Shown: positions 29,751-39,672 of the stretch, piece after piece | Layout of the letters: every line of letters begins with the position of its first letter | How positions within the stretch are numbered: the first letter of the stretch is position 1 | Origin: Macropodus opercularis | Taxonomy: Eukaryota > Chordata > Actinopteri > Anabantiformes > Osphronemidae | Direction: 5' to 3' | Assembly: GCA_030770545.1 (NCBI GenBank) | Contig: JAUCMP010000028.1 | Location: 13,349,501 to 13,413,500, forward strand | Length of the DNA stretch: 64,000 bases | The notes under the pieces: generated by a model | Database searches by the model: none | What the model was told of the DNA's origin: nothing | The model's input: only the letters and a program-made list of their open reading frames with translations | Translations under genes and position numbers: made by a program

Positions 29751-30836
29751 TCAGGGATTCTGCCTTCGTCTCCTTGGTTCATTTACGTGGAGTTTTCCAC
29801 TAATCCATGTAGGACACTGATCTCTTACATGTCCAAGTCTTCCACAGCTGAAACATCTTCCAGCTCCTGCACTTCCTCGTCTGGCTCCTCTGCCCCGGCT
29901 GGTAGGAAACCCTCCTCTCATCCTTGGAGGTCCTGTCCACCATCCTGGCTGGATGTATATCACCTGGGGCTCGTCCATGACGGGTGTTGTAGCTGATGTC
30001 TGAGGTGCTCGGGCTGGTTCAGCAGGGGTCACCACTGCCAGTCTTTTCTTCTTCCCTTCCTTCGACGGCTGGTGTTTCAGTTCGTTTGCTGGCTCCTTAT
30101 CTGTCTGCTTCTGATGAACAGCATTAGCAAACAACTTTGTTACAACATCCACCACATGACCAGTGAAATGATCACATGACACGTTACACAGTCCCCCAGC
30201 TTCTCTTAGTTTGCTCTGAGATGGTGGCAAACCACTGATGATCACTGCAACCAGGCTGCCAGGCTGCATATCCTCACATGCCTCCTTCACTCTGGATGAC
30301 GTCACTGGTTTCCCAGCGGGATTATGGTTCATATCTCCATCCACTTTCTCCAGTTTCTTCAACTCCTCGCTGTTGAGGTCAACAGCAGCAGTAGCTGCTT
30401 TCCTCCCGGTAGCTGTGGGAGATCTCTCATCGTCTTCAGCTGCGTCAGTCTCTCTCTCAACCTGCTTATTCGTGTCACCACACTCTCGTCCATGCTCTTT
30501 TCCTACCTTCTGGCAAACTCTCACTACACCATAATGCAGACCACTTTTACAGCAGAGATCTCTATCTGAAATGTTCACTACCTTCAAATAAACTTTGGGT
30601 GACTCTAATAGTTCATCCACCTCCTCTGACCTAAAATGTTCTTTTCTCTCACAGAAATTTGTGCAGCATAGGGAGGGGGTTTCTTTATTTTCCTCGTCTC
30701 TAACTGCCTTTCCACACGCTCCTAACGTCTGGACATGCTCTGTAAATAGTGCAGTCTCACGCTCATGCACACGTTTTGCAGATTTTATTAAAACTTCCAT
30801 TTCCGCACACTGCCTGTGGTCGAACGCTCCCCCCAA
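29751..30836 (-). CDS. Provirus 2 gag-like open frame (361 aa)
   Basis: Structural polyprotein candidate. Open over 361 codons, ending with an Arg/Gly-rich segment (RMRGGFPTSRGRGARRG) and one CCHC knuckle, CFSCGRLGHVRDQC, near residue 335. The upstream part is charged and lacks motifs I can name, so capsid identity is inferred from the knuckle and position. It stays open while pol beside it is gutted. A poly(A)-like run (about A14) lies on the minus strand at 29,654-29,668, shortly after the stop. Confidence 0.6.
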   Translation of the reverse strand: MGGAFDHRQCAEMEVLIKSAKRVHERETALFTEHVQTLGACGKAVRDEENKETPSLCCTNFCERKEHFRSEEVDELLESPKVYLKVVNISDRDLCCKSGLHYGVVRVCQKVGKEHGRECGDTNKQVERETDAAEDDERSPTATGRKAATAAVDLNSEELKKLEKVDGDMNHNPAGKPVTSSRVKEACEDMQPGSLVAVIISGLPPSQSKLREAGGLCNVSCDHFTGHVVDVVTKLFANAVHQKQTDKEPANELKHQPSKEGKKKRLAVVTPAEPARAPQTSATTPVMDEPQVIYIQPGWWTGPPRMRGGFPTSRGRGARRGSAGAGRCFSCGRLGHVRDQCPTWISGKLHVNEPRRRRQNP

Positions 30837-32677
30837 TGGCCAGGGTGACGTAGCCCTCTGCGTTCGCGTATTTAATTTATTTTAATATCTCAAATTTTCT
30901 TCCGTCAACAGCGGATTCTTTTTCACCTCGACCGGAGACGTGTTCTTATTGTCAGACTCCGTGACTCTACGTGATGTGACTGTATGTTTTATGTCTGTGA
31001 CGTAACTTAATGACTAAGTGTTCTGTTACTAAAAACTTCAAACGTTATTGTCCAGATTCAAACACCAGTGGAGTACGTAATTTGAGCTCTAAGCAGCCTC
31101 AAAAACTCTTTGGAGCTATATACCACAGCTGCTTCGTCACAATGTGAACCTAGGAGCTTCTCTCTACTCAAGCTTTCACACACTTTGGACAGAAAGGGAG
31201 GAGGCTGGTTGGGCTTATGTGTAATAGCCCCTGACCACCAGGAGATGCGCTGTCTCACCCACAGACTCAAAGCCAGTCATGGACCGAGCGTTCATACAAA
31301 ATCCCTCCTCTTTAAAAAACAGGAGAGCGCGGTCCCTCTAACAACACTGTGAACAATTATCCACCAACAACCAACCACAGCGAGGAAAACACTCTCCACG
31401 CAGATGTATTATGATCAAATCAAATCTTAGATTCTCAACCCAAAACGTTAATGAAAGCAAAAAGCAACCCACACAGTTTAACAGCTCCGTACTCAGTCTC
31501 TACCGGACCATGAGAAGGAACACAGTGAAAACTCCAGTCTGCTTTTATTCTGAAAGGCACATAGATCTATTTTTATCTCTACACACACACAGTCAGCTGC
31601 AGGAGCAGAGAGAGAGAGAGAGACAGAGACAGAGCCACTGCTTAACATTAACCCTACAGCCCCCAGCTCTGACTGTAATGCAGCGCAACCAAACAAAGCA
31701 GATTCACAAAGACTCAACAGCTTTTATCAGCACTAAATACACAAATCACCACATAGCTGATACACATAAACACAGCGCCTCGATCCATAAGCACATTCAC
31801 ATATATATATTTGAAGCTTCATTAATTCATATGCATATACCTTAAACACATTTCAGTCTAGACTCCTTTCTCACAGAAAAGCGCTTTTCAACGGGTTTTT
31901 CTTATAAACTCAGGTACCTCTGCCGTGGCGAAATTTACACCTGGGTTGATCTGGCCCAGGCTAATGTAACTTTCCCAAGTTATCAACTCGCAGCGAAAAA
32001 CAGTCTAATCTATTTCTAGATTAAATATTCGTTCCTAATTAGGTGAGCACAACAACAACAACAACACTTCTGGCGTCGAAACCCACTGCGAGCGCCCACT
32101 GCACTGTTGCCTCTGCAAAACCTCTGTGCTCTTTGACCTCAACTCACAAAACAAAAAAGATACATTTGAAGTGTTTTCAATTTTCGTTGAGTAACTGGGC
32201 CTAATTAACCATGCAGAGCCCACGCAAACAGTCATCTGGACTTACACAACCTTCATATAATAATTTCCGTTCCCTAATTCCAGACTCACACGCCCATAAT
32301 TTAGAATTCTCAATGTCTGAACAACATTTTAGTGGTCAATAGGTTGTATCATTTTCCTCCTTATAGACACATCAATGAAACAAACAAAACACAATACATG
32401 CAGCAACAGTTATTTAAGCAGCAGAAGCAGAAGTGACTCCGTATAAAGCCTTCAACACCACGGTGGGGTTTCCCTCACACCAAATTCTTTTCTTAAGGCA
32501 GCCAAATTAGAATTTAACTGTTTAGGTCACATTGTGACTTTGTTAAACAATCTTACCAAAATTCTCCAACTGATCCCAGACACAGAGAACGTTAAAGAAA
32601 AGCAAAACGCAGCTTTTTACCTGTGGCCACACGTGACGTCGTCTGTGTCCAGAAACCAGCCGCAGAACTTGGCTCCC
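30837..32677 (-). other. Long leader region of provirus 2
   Basis: About 1.8 kb between the primer site and the gag start. No domain recognised. Contains an AG-rich run (gagagagagagagacagaga near 31,605-31,630) and several short frames. Could include part of gag lost to frameshifts or an unrelated insertion. Confidence 0.4.
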
Positions 32678-32695
32678 TTTTGCCTTCTGACGCCA
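32678..32695 (-). other. Provirus 2 primer-binding site
   Basis: Minus strand tggcgtcagaaggcaaaa lies 7 nt inside the LTR. The first 12 bases match the tRNA-Leu type site tggtgtcagaag except one (C for T); the rest does not match. Tentative tRNA-Leu variant. Confidence 0.4.
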
Positions 32696-32702
32696 AGAAT
32701 TC

Positions 32703-33319
32703 TGTAGTTGTTACAGAGATTTTCCACTGAAAGAATTCAGTCAAACACAGCACTAAGATTCAAAATAATACAAATGATTTATTTCTCAGAAGTGGTGTAA
32801 AAATATACGAAAGGCAGATATATACGAAGTCACCTGATTCCTCCCTGCAGGGGTAGAGCTCCGGGCCTGACCACAGAGATCAAGTTATCTCCTAGGCAGG
32901 GGACGAAACTCTCCTACTTTCCTAGTTGGGGTGTTGGTTTTTAAACCTTCCACTTGCGTCAGTGGAAAGAAGACCGTTGCCCAATTTTGGTCTTCGGTTC
33001 TGGACAGTTTAGACTAATGACTCTGTTTACGGGAAAGTTATCAACAGGTCACTTCGACCTGGCGTGTTCCCGGAGCAGCCCCACTCGCCAAGAACTTTTC
33101 CAGATGTGGGAGAGAGAACCTCCTGTTGTCGCCAGTACAAGGGGTTCAAATCCTGGACACAGAAACTCCATCACCTCACAGCCTGACTGCTTTGCCTGTG
33201 CTTCATGAGAGCCTATTCCTATTCCTCCTATGTGGACACACTTACATCAATAACAAATAATACTACATTAATACTAAACATATTACGTATGAACTATGTA
33301 TCCCCTATTTTCTACTACA
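32703..33319 (-). repeat. Provirus 2 5' LTR, 617 bp
   Basis: On the plus strand it starts TGTAGTTG and ends CTACTACA, the inverted TG...CA ends of an LTR. On the minus strand AATAAA (32,778-32,783) marks the R/U5 region. The first 156 bp (32,703-32,858) are identical to the left end of the element. Confidence 0.75.
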
Positions 33320-33323
33320 CTCG
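33320..33323. repeat. Target-site duplication CTCG, right copy
   Basis: CTCG immediately after the LTR's terminal CA at 33,318-33,319. Partner of 24,557-24,560. Confidence 0.75.
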
Positions 33324-35268
33324 CCAGGATCCCGGGCAGGGGCCTCGGTGCCACCTTCCTCCTGACTTCCGTGTATGCCCTCTTCTGGTCCCTCCATACT
33401 CCCTCGTGCAAAATCTCTGGGTGCTCCTTCAACCACCTTGCCGCATGCTCATAATACCAAGGCAGGCGCTCCGCTTTGGGAGCCAGGTGTGACCACCTTA
33501 TAAGTCGCCTTGCCGGGTATGAAAAATAAAACCGTTGCCCCAAAATAGCTGGGTGCTCTCCCTCTGTTGTCAGCCCACGAAGCAGCGTTGTGACAAAAAT
33601 TACGTCCAACTTCAGAGGGAAATCAGGGACGTCCCGGCCTCCCTCATCTATTCTTGCCAGCATTCGTCCCCGCGCCACCCACTCATACCTCCCTCCCCAC
33701 ACAAATTCAAAAATGCTGCGGACTAGAGTCTGGCGCATGCACCTCGGCAGTGGAAAGACGCTTGCCAAGTGCAGCAGGGACGCCAGCACGTCCGCTTTCA
33801 ACACCAATACCTTCCCAGCAAGCGTCAGCTGCCGTACATTCCAGAGTCCAAGCTTCGTCCGAACCTTCATCAAACGCTTCGTCCAGTTTAGAGCAGCACT
33901 GCCTGTTCTCTCAAAGAGTACTCCCAAGATTTTAACTGGGCCCTGGCAGACTAGTATGTCACCCAAAGGGTCAGTGCGTTGTCCCCACCTCCCAAAAAAT
34001 TTCACCATACTCTTCCCCACATTTAAACAAGATCCCGACACCCTACCAAAATCCCTAAAAATCTCTAAAGCCTGCGCTACACTCCCATCTTTCCCCAGCA
34101 GCAAGGTGGTGTCGTCCGCATACTGAGAGAGCTTTGTCCTACGCAGCGCCCCCCCCCCCGGCACCAGTGCTCCCACCACCTCGGGATCCGCCCTGATCGC
34201 CGCTGCCACCGGCTCCACGTAGAGCACGAACAGCAGCGGCGACAAAGGGCAGCCTTGTCGCACCCCCGACCGCAACGCAAACTCTCTACTCATGTGCCCG
34301 TTTACCTTCACCATACTACTCGCCCCGACGTACAAGTGCTTCAACCACCCCACGAACTTCTCCCCAAACCCCATCCCCCTCATCACTCTGAACAAAAACC
34401 CCCAGTGCACCCGATCAAAAGCTTTCTCTAAGTCCAGCCCCACCACCATTAATGGCAACTGGTGGTCCTCTGCCCAGGCCACGGTGTCAAGCAGGAGCTG
34501 GAGGTTCTGCTGGACTGACCTGCCCGCCACGCCGCACGTCTGGTCTTCATGGACCGCTTGGGGGAGTGCAGCCCCCAGGCGTTTGGCCAGAACCCGAGCC
34601 AGGATCTTATAGTCTGCCCCCAACATGGTCAGCGGCCGCCAGTTTGCCAAATCCGTCCTGTCACCCCTCTTGTGAACCAGTGTAATCACCCCTACCCTAA
34701 ATGATGCGCCCCATCTGCCACCCTGCAGGCCTTCTGAGAAGACCTCCAGCAGAGCGGGCCCTAGCTGGTCCCAGAAAGCCGTGTAAAACTCCACTGGCAG
34801 GCCATCCCTCCCTGGGACCTTACTGCGCTTCATGCCTGCGAGCGCCTCCTTCAGTTCTCTCAAGAGGAGCGGGGCTTCGAGCCCCTTTGCCTGCTCATCC
34901 GTCACCCTCCCCGCAACCAGTCCCACGAAACCGTCTGCCCTTTCCTCCACTATGTCACGTTCACCAAAGAAACTCTCATAATATTCCGCCGCGGCCTCCA
35001 CCATCCCCTCCGTGTCCACTACCAGCTGACCCCCACTCCCCCTCACCCCGTGGAAAACCTGCCGAACCCTTGCTGCTCGCACTGAGCCGAAAAACCGTGC
35101 ATTGCACCCCTCATTCCACTCCCGGAATTCACCCCGACTAGCCACAAAGTACGCCCTGGCCTGCTCCTCATACAGGGCCCTCAGCCGCTCCCTCTCTCTC
35201 CCCCCCACTGCAGCTGCACTGCCTGACTCCCATTCACTAAACCCATGTCCTTGAAAGGTGCGAGCCAC
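33320..35268 (-). pseudogene. LINE ORF2 reverse transcriptase (first part)
   Basis: Long open frame with all RT blocks: KVPGRDGLPVEFY, ITLVHKRGDRTDLANWRP, VGLDLEKAFDRV, SGVRQGCPLSPLLF, SQYADDTTLLLG (catalytic YADD) and GPVKILGVLF. It extends to the CGAG target site at 33,320-33,323; the last residues read beyond this (VVENRGYIVHT) come from the inserted LTR. It rejoins in the same frame with the piece ending at 24,560. Confidence 0.85.
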
Positions 35269-35728
35269 CCCACCAGCCCCCGCCCCACATCCTCATTCCA
35301 GTCCCCCCCCACAATCAAAATTCTGTTAGTTACACAGTGCGGAGTCACATTCTCCACCATTGCCCGTCTGTCGGCCCTCACTTGTGGCCCGTACACCCCT
35401 ATGGCTCGGAACTTTTGCCCATTCAGGTCGAAATCCGCCCCCACCACCCTACCCTACCCTGTTCCACCACAAACGAACGCTCCACCCGCAGTCCCCTCCC
35501 AAACAAAATGCCCACCCCAGAGGAGTGGACGCCCCCCACACTCCAAACAGCCCCCCCTTCCCCCCACTCCCTCCCAAAACGCTCTGCATCCCCCCCGTCC
35601 CTCAAGTGCACTTCCTGCAGCAAAACCACGTCCAACCTCAGTCCCTTTAAGAACAAAAAAACAGACCCTCGCTTTAGTGGGTCACGCAGCCCTCTTACAT
35701 TAAAAGTGCCCACCTTTACAGTCCCCAT
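35181..35728 (-). pseudogene. LINE ORF2 endonuclease domain, frameshifted and deleted
   Basis: Begins MGTVKVGTFNVRGLRDPLKR with VVLLQEVHL, the first motifs of APE-type endonuclease. A frameshift falls near 35,445 at a taccc tandem run; reading resumes with FRAIGVYGP and VGGDWNED. The end of the domain, including the SDH motif, is absent: the frame passes from GWLAPFKDMG directly into sequence that overlaps the RT frame, so about the last third of the domain and the linker are deleted. Confidence 0.7.
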
Positions 35729-35812
35729 GACACTTTAAACAACACCCTTCCCTCACAAACACTCCCCCACATGCTACCCCGATTTAACAATTCCATAAAA
35801 TCTTCCCCCATC

Positions 35813-36999
35813 TCAGTCCCCAAAGTTATCCTCATCACCCATCTGTTCTGCCCAAGAGAAAGGCCGTTCGGCCCCCCGCTCTCCCTCCTCCCGCCGATCC
35901 AGCCTCTCTCGGCCCACCTCTGCTAAGGTGGGAAGCGAGAGGAGCCCCGGAGACAGAGCAAAGTCCAAATCAAAAGTCTCCATCCCCGCTGAGCCCAGCC
36001 CCGAAGACGAGCTTGGCCCCTCCTCCAGCGGCGATGCTATCTCTGCCTGCAGTTCTCGCTCCCCCTCGCCTGTGTTGCCGGTCCCCTCCTCACCTTCCGC
36101 CGACAGTTGCACTTCCCCCTTCTGCTTTTTCTTCGGCCCCCTCTCCACCGCCGGCTGCTCTGTTCTGCCCTCTTCCTCCATTACTGGTCCTCTGCTTCTC
36201 CCGCGCGCTTTCCTGCCGACCCTCTCCTGCCCGCCATCTTTCTTCTGGTCCGCCACTCTCCCAGTTGAAATCTCAGGGTCCAGAGCAGCCAAGGGTTCGC
36301 CCAACTCTGGCAGAGCGCGGGCTGCCTCCTCCTTGGCATTACTGCTCGACTCCTCCACTCCACCCTCGACCTCCTCCGAGCTGAGCCTCTGTCCCTTCGC
36401 CACCGCCTCCTCCTGCCTGCCACTCGCTCTGCCGGCCACCTCGCCGTAAGTCTTCCTCCTCCCAAGACAATCCCTGTACAGGTGTCCCAATTCTCCACAC
36501 CCGTGGCAGGCCTTGTTGTACGGGCAGCTGCTGGTGTCATGGCCCTCCCTCTCACAGTACCTGCAAAACAAATTCCCACATCCCACCTCCACGTGCCCAT
36601 GCCGCTTGCACCGCTGACAAAACAACGGCTGCCTTGCGTAAAACAGGTAGCCCCTGTCTGCTCCCAACTGAAAAAATGCAGGCGGGTGCTTCAAGCCATC
36701 TTCACTGTCCTTGTCTGCCTGCAACAAAACTTGAAACTGCCGTCCTGTCCAGTAGCCCAGCGGGTCCTTCACAAACCGTGCAGCAGACACCACCTCCGCA
36801 AAGCGTCCCAAAAACTCTCCCAGTGCTAAGTCTGTTACATATGGATTAAATGTGTGTACTGTCACCACTCTAAAGTTTGGTTTGTCTAGGCTTGCCACCA
36901 TGAAAAAAGACAAAGGTGCAACAGTGCCTAACTGATTGCAGCTCACCATCACCACTTGATACTTCTCAGCTGAGGCAAGCGTTACATCATAGGATTTTG
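35813..36999 (-). pseudogene. LINE ORF1 (nucleic-acid-binding protein), 5'-truncated
   Basis: Open frame with three CX2CX4HX4C knuckles in a row (CQRCKRHGHVEVGC, CRYCEREGHDTSSC, CHGCGELGHLYRDC), then a long acidic/basic low-complexity tail. ORF1 proteins of the Tx1 group coat LINE RNA. Coding continues without a stop into the LTR at 37,000-37,036, but that part (MVNKIHRKSLCHA) is LTR sequence read by chance; the true N-terminus is missing. Confidence 0.75.
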
Positions 37000-37271
37000 C
37001 ATGGCATAATGACTTCCTATGTATCTTATTCACCATATATGGATTGGCTTTGTATCTTGTTTGACCAGATGTGAAGGAGTGACTTTCATATATTTCCTAA
37101 TAAAAAGAGCTGTGCCCAAGGGGGTTTGGAGATCGTCGGCTGGGCACTGAGTTGCTGTGTTCCAGGGCGGCTCCCCTTGTGCGCACAAGCGTAAAACTTG
37201 AGATCTCAGAGTTTGTCTTTCTTGTGCAGGTGTCTCTGTATTGTTTAAGTGTTGGCAGGCTAGACCCAACA
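37000..37271 (+). repeat. ERV1 5' LTR, missing the first ~156 bp
   Basis: Matches 45,602-45,873 base for base in length with four substitutions. Poly(A) signal AATAAA at 37,099-37,104; ends acccaaca. The missing part corresponds to 45,446-45,601 of the 3' LTR. The junction with LINE ORF1 is at catggcataatgac. Confidence 0.9.
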
Positions 37272-37276
37272 TTTCT

Positions 37277-37294
37277 TGGTGCCGAAACCCGGGA
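37277..37294 (+). other. ERV1 primer-binding site, tRNA-Phe
   Basis: tggtgccgaaacccggga, five bases after the LTR, is the exact complement of the 3' end of eukaryotic tRNA-Phe (including CCA). Reverse transcription would be primed here. Confidence 0.85.
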
Positions 37295-38147
37295 GTCAAG
37301 ATTCAACGACGGGGAGGAGGACAACGGAGAAACCGAAATCTGTGCACAGTCGACTCGTCTGGGACGGTCGGAACAAAGACCCGGAGCGTGAATTCGTCTG
37401 CTGGGCCGGTTGAATAGCTCCTGACATCCCCCTCTTCGCTCGCTGATGACGACTTCTGGAGACATCTGACCAGGGCAAGACAAAAAGTAAGTACCGCTGA
37501 AAAACTGCGGTGTGTGTGAAATGGCAGGTCGCATTTCCAAGAAGTAGAACAGAAGTAATTGTTCTAGAAGGAGAAAATAGACGTACTTATTTTCTCAAGC
37601 GGACAGAAGTAATTGTCCGAGGGGGGGGTAGACGTAGTTACTCCTCAGTGAATGTTCAGTCTAATGCATTAGTGATGTGTGGAGTGTGAAAGTCACCCAT
37701 TGACGCAGAAAACGTGTGACCGGGGGAAACCTGACGGTGTTAACGCAACCCGGCCATGAGAACTATACGAAGGGTGAATTAAGGAAACTGTGTGTCATTA
37801 GGAGAATCCAAGTCAGAAGTTTCACCGCCTAGGTTGCGGGGCTCGGATTCTCACATTAAGTTTGAAAACAGTAGGACTGAGCCAAAATTGAAATCGCTGC
37901 TCACATTTTCAGCTACACCCGCAGGTGATAGACCTGTAGAAGCTTGGTGCAGTCGATGAACACGTGAGGTGGTGGCGGATCGTTGACTCAGTCCAAAAGT
38001 CTATTAATAAAGTATATTAATAAAGTCCTAATAAAGTATATTAATAAAGGCTATTAGTAAAGTCTATTAATAAAATATATTAATAGGGTCTAAAGGAGAG
38101 ATGGGGAAAAGAAACAGTAAGCCCCTTTTGGAGGGGACACGAAGTTC
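37295..38147 (+). other. ERV1 leader with AT-rich short tandem repeats
   Basis: Non-coding leader. Near 37,555-37,640 gacgtagttact/gacgtacttatt-type phrases repeat, and 37,995-38,090 has imperfect repeats of tattaataaagtc. Packaging signals would be expected here but I cannot identify one. Confidence 0.5.
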
Positions 38148-39668
38148 ATGGCATCGTTAGATCCACAACATGTTAAGTGGATCGGCGAGTGGAGAGAAAG
38201 ATATGAATTCAGTGGCAAATTAGTGCCTGATAATTGTCATAACCTTCTGTCTAAGTTACATAAAAAGATGACAAAAGAGAAGAGAAAACGCAAAGAAAAA
38301 TTACAAAGACAGTGGTTGACAGCCGCAGAGTGGAAAAAGCAAGCGGTGAAGAGACAAGGACAGATAAAAGAAAAACAGGAAAAAAAGGAGAAACAGGTTG
38401 CATTGCAAGCGGCAGCTCTTGTGGAGCCAGATGAAGAAGCAGTGCGAGGGAGGGCACTGAGAGAACAACGGAGGAGAGAACAGGAAGCGAGAGAGGCCAG
38501 AGAGAGGCTTGCAACTCGTTTGGCGGAGTTAGATGAACAGACCAAGTCAGTGGGAGAAGGAGCAGCTGGAGTAACGTCACATACGAGGGGAAAGGAAGAG
38601 AAGAGTGAGAAATTAAAATCCAAAACAGCCAGCGTGAATGTGGCTGCACAATATCCAGATCTTACAGATATCAAATTAACCTATGGGTTAGATAATGATG
38701 ATGAATGTGAGGATTGTGATCCAATGCCAGATCCTCTGACCCCTGGGCCAGACCAGGTGTTTCCCATGATTGAGGTAGCTAATCCGAATTATGGAGTAGG
38801 GACAGAAGGAAGAACCATACGAGTTTATCGACCGTGGACAGAAGCAGACTGTAGTGAAGCTTGCAAAGCATTAGGTGACCCCACAGTTGACCCCGAACAA
38901 TGGATTGAAAAACACAAACAATTAGTTGACTCCTTCGGTCTGAACGGTTGGGAAGTTACACAGACGTTTAGGAAATGCCTTTTGTTTAACTGGGGACGTG
39001 TGAGAGGACAGTTCACAGGGAAAGCAGCAGACGGTTCCTGGCTCGCAGCCAACAGTGCTGCTCTGACAGCACAGAGGGAGGCAGTCTATGGAGAGATAAG
39101 AAGAATATGGAGAGCACGACCAGACTTTATAAAAATTGCCCAGTGTCGCCAGAAAGATGGGGAGGATGTGTACGAATACAGAGAACGTTTAGAAAACGTC
39201 TTTAAAACACACAGTGGCCTTCCAGAAGATCAGACACCTGACTCAGCCTATCAGAACGAGCTAAAACAGGCGTTATTAGCAGGATTTAGAGGCCCAATCT
39301 CCGATTTTATCAGAAAACATAATGTAAATTATACTACTGACTCCGTTCACCAAATTATGAACGTTGCCAGACATGCGAGCGAAGTATTAGCTAAGAAAAA
39401 GAAAAATGTTGAAACAGCAACCGTATTCGGCTTATTTGGAGCAGATGACAACTCAGAAGCAGAAGTGTTTTTCCAAGGGTCCTCCGGTAGAGGCCGAGGG
39501 GGGTTTAGAGGTCGTGGTCAGGGTAGAGGAGGTCCACCTAAGCATGATCGCTGTTACATTTGTGACAAGCCAGGACACATGGCCAGAACCTGCCCAGAGA
39601 ACCCCAGAAAGCGACAACAGAGGCCTACAGAGTATAATAAACCAAACCCATTTAATCCTAGTAATTGA
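38148..39668 (+). CDS. ERV1 gag (506 aa)
   Basis: Intact structural polyprotein frame, ATG in catggcatcg to TGA. Residues about 35-130 are a strongly charged, probably coiled-coil stretch (KKMTKEKRKRKEKLQ onward). A Pro-rich segment near 195-210 is followed by the capsid-like part (about 215-430). Residues 455-466 are Arg/Gly-rich, then one CCHC knuckle CYICDKPGHMARTC at 469-482. No myristoylation glycine after Met. Stop UGA is followed by CUAG, and the next frame continues in phase, so Gag-Pro-Pol would be made by readthrough. Confidence 0.85.
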   Translation: MASLDPQHVKWIGEWRERYEFSGKLVPDNCHNLLSKLHKKMTKEKRKRKEKLQRQWLTAAEWKKQAVKRQGQIKEKQEKKEKQVALQAAALVEPDEEAVRGRALREQRRREQEAREARERLATRLAELDEQTKSVGEGAAGVTSHTRGKEEKSEKLKSKTASVNVAAQYPDLTDIKLTYGLDNDDECEDCDPMPDPLTPGPDQVFPMIEVANPNYGVGTEGRTIRVYRPWTEADCSEACKALGDPTVDPEQWIEKHKQLVDSFGLNGWEVTQTFRKCLLFNWGRVRGQFTGKAADGSWLAANSAALTAQREAVYGEIRRIWRARPDFIKIAQCRQKDGEDVYEYRERLENVFKTHSGLPEDQTPDSAYQNELKQALLAGFRGPISDFIRKHNVNYTTDSVHQIMNVARHASEVLAKKKKNVETATVFGLFGADDNSEAEVFFQGSSGRGRGGFRGRGQGRGGPPKHDRCYICDKPGHMARTCPENPRKRQQRPTEYNKPNPFNPSN

Positions 39669-39672
39669 CTAG
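39666..39672 (+). promoter_or_regulatory. Gag stop in UGA-CUAG readthrough context
   Basis: TGA CTA G: the UGA CUAG context is known to promote stop-codon readthrough in animal genes. Pro is in the same frame and the nine codons between stop and its first ATG are open. A downstream stimulatory fold was not evaluated. Confidence 0.65.

Larger units (their letters stand above)
24561..33319 (-). mobile_element. Provirus 2: mosaic endogenous retrovirus inside the LINE
   Basis: Minus-strand element with a 617-bp LTR at the right, an LTR end at the left, open gag, remnants of pol and a nearly open env. CTCG flanks both outer ends (24,557-24,560 and 33,320-33,323), a 4-bp target duplication as expected for retroviral integrase. 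Pol is reduced to pieces (RT connection about 28,620-28,900; integrase C-terminus about 27,590-27,800), with unassigned sequence between. The leader between primer site and gag is unusually long (about 1.8 kb). Env type (CXXC plus CX6CC) points to a gamma/epsilon-related class I retrovirus. Confidence 0.75.
23897..36999 (-). mobile_element. Tx1-clade (Keno-like) LINE inserted in U2, interrupted by provirus 2
   Basis: A two-ORF non-LTR retrotransposon on the minus strand: ORF1 with three CCHC knuckles, ORF2 with AP-type endonuclease, RT and C-terminal zinc region, a short 3' UTR (ggatgtgtattgagcacta, then aataaag) and an A18 tail at 23,897-23,914 joined to U2 nt 38. Target-specific U2 insertion and this ORF layout match the Keno group of Tx1 elements known from fish. 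The 5' end is lost at 36,999/37,000 where it meets an LTR. ORF2 is interrupted at 24,560/33,320 by provirus 2, and the endonuclease has a frameshift and a deletion. Not functional. Confidence 0.8.

Noticed and set aside
35928..36449. Pro/Ser-rich plus-strand frames opposite the LINE
   Set aside because: GC-rich antisense shadows of LINE ORF1; no features of their own.
37000..37036. Apparent ATG start of LINE ORF1 at 37,036
   Set aside because: These bases are ERV1 LTR sequence, identical in the 3' LTR, so the start is accidental.
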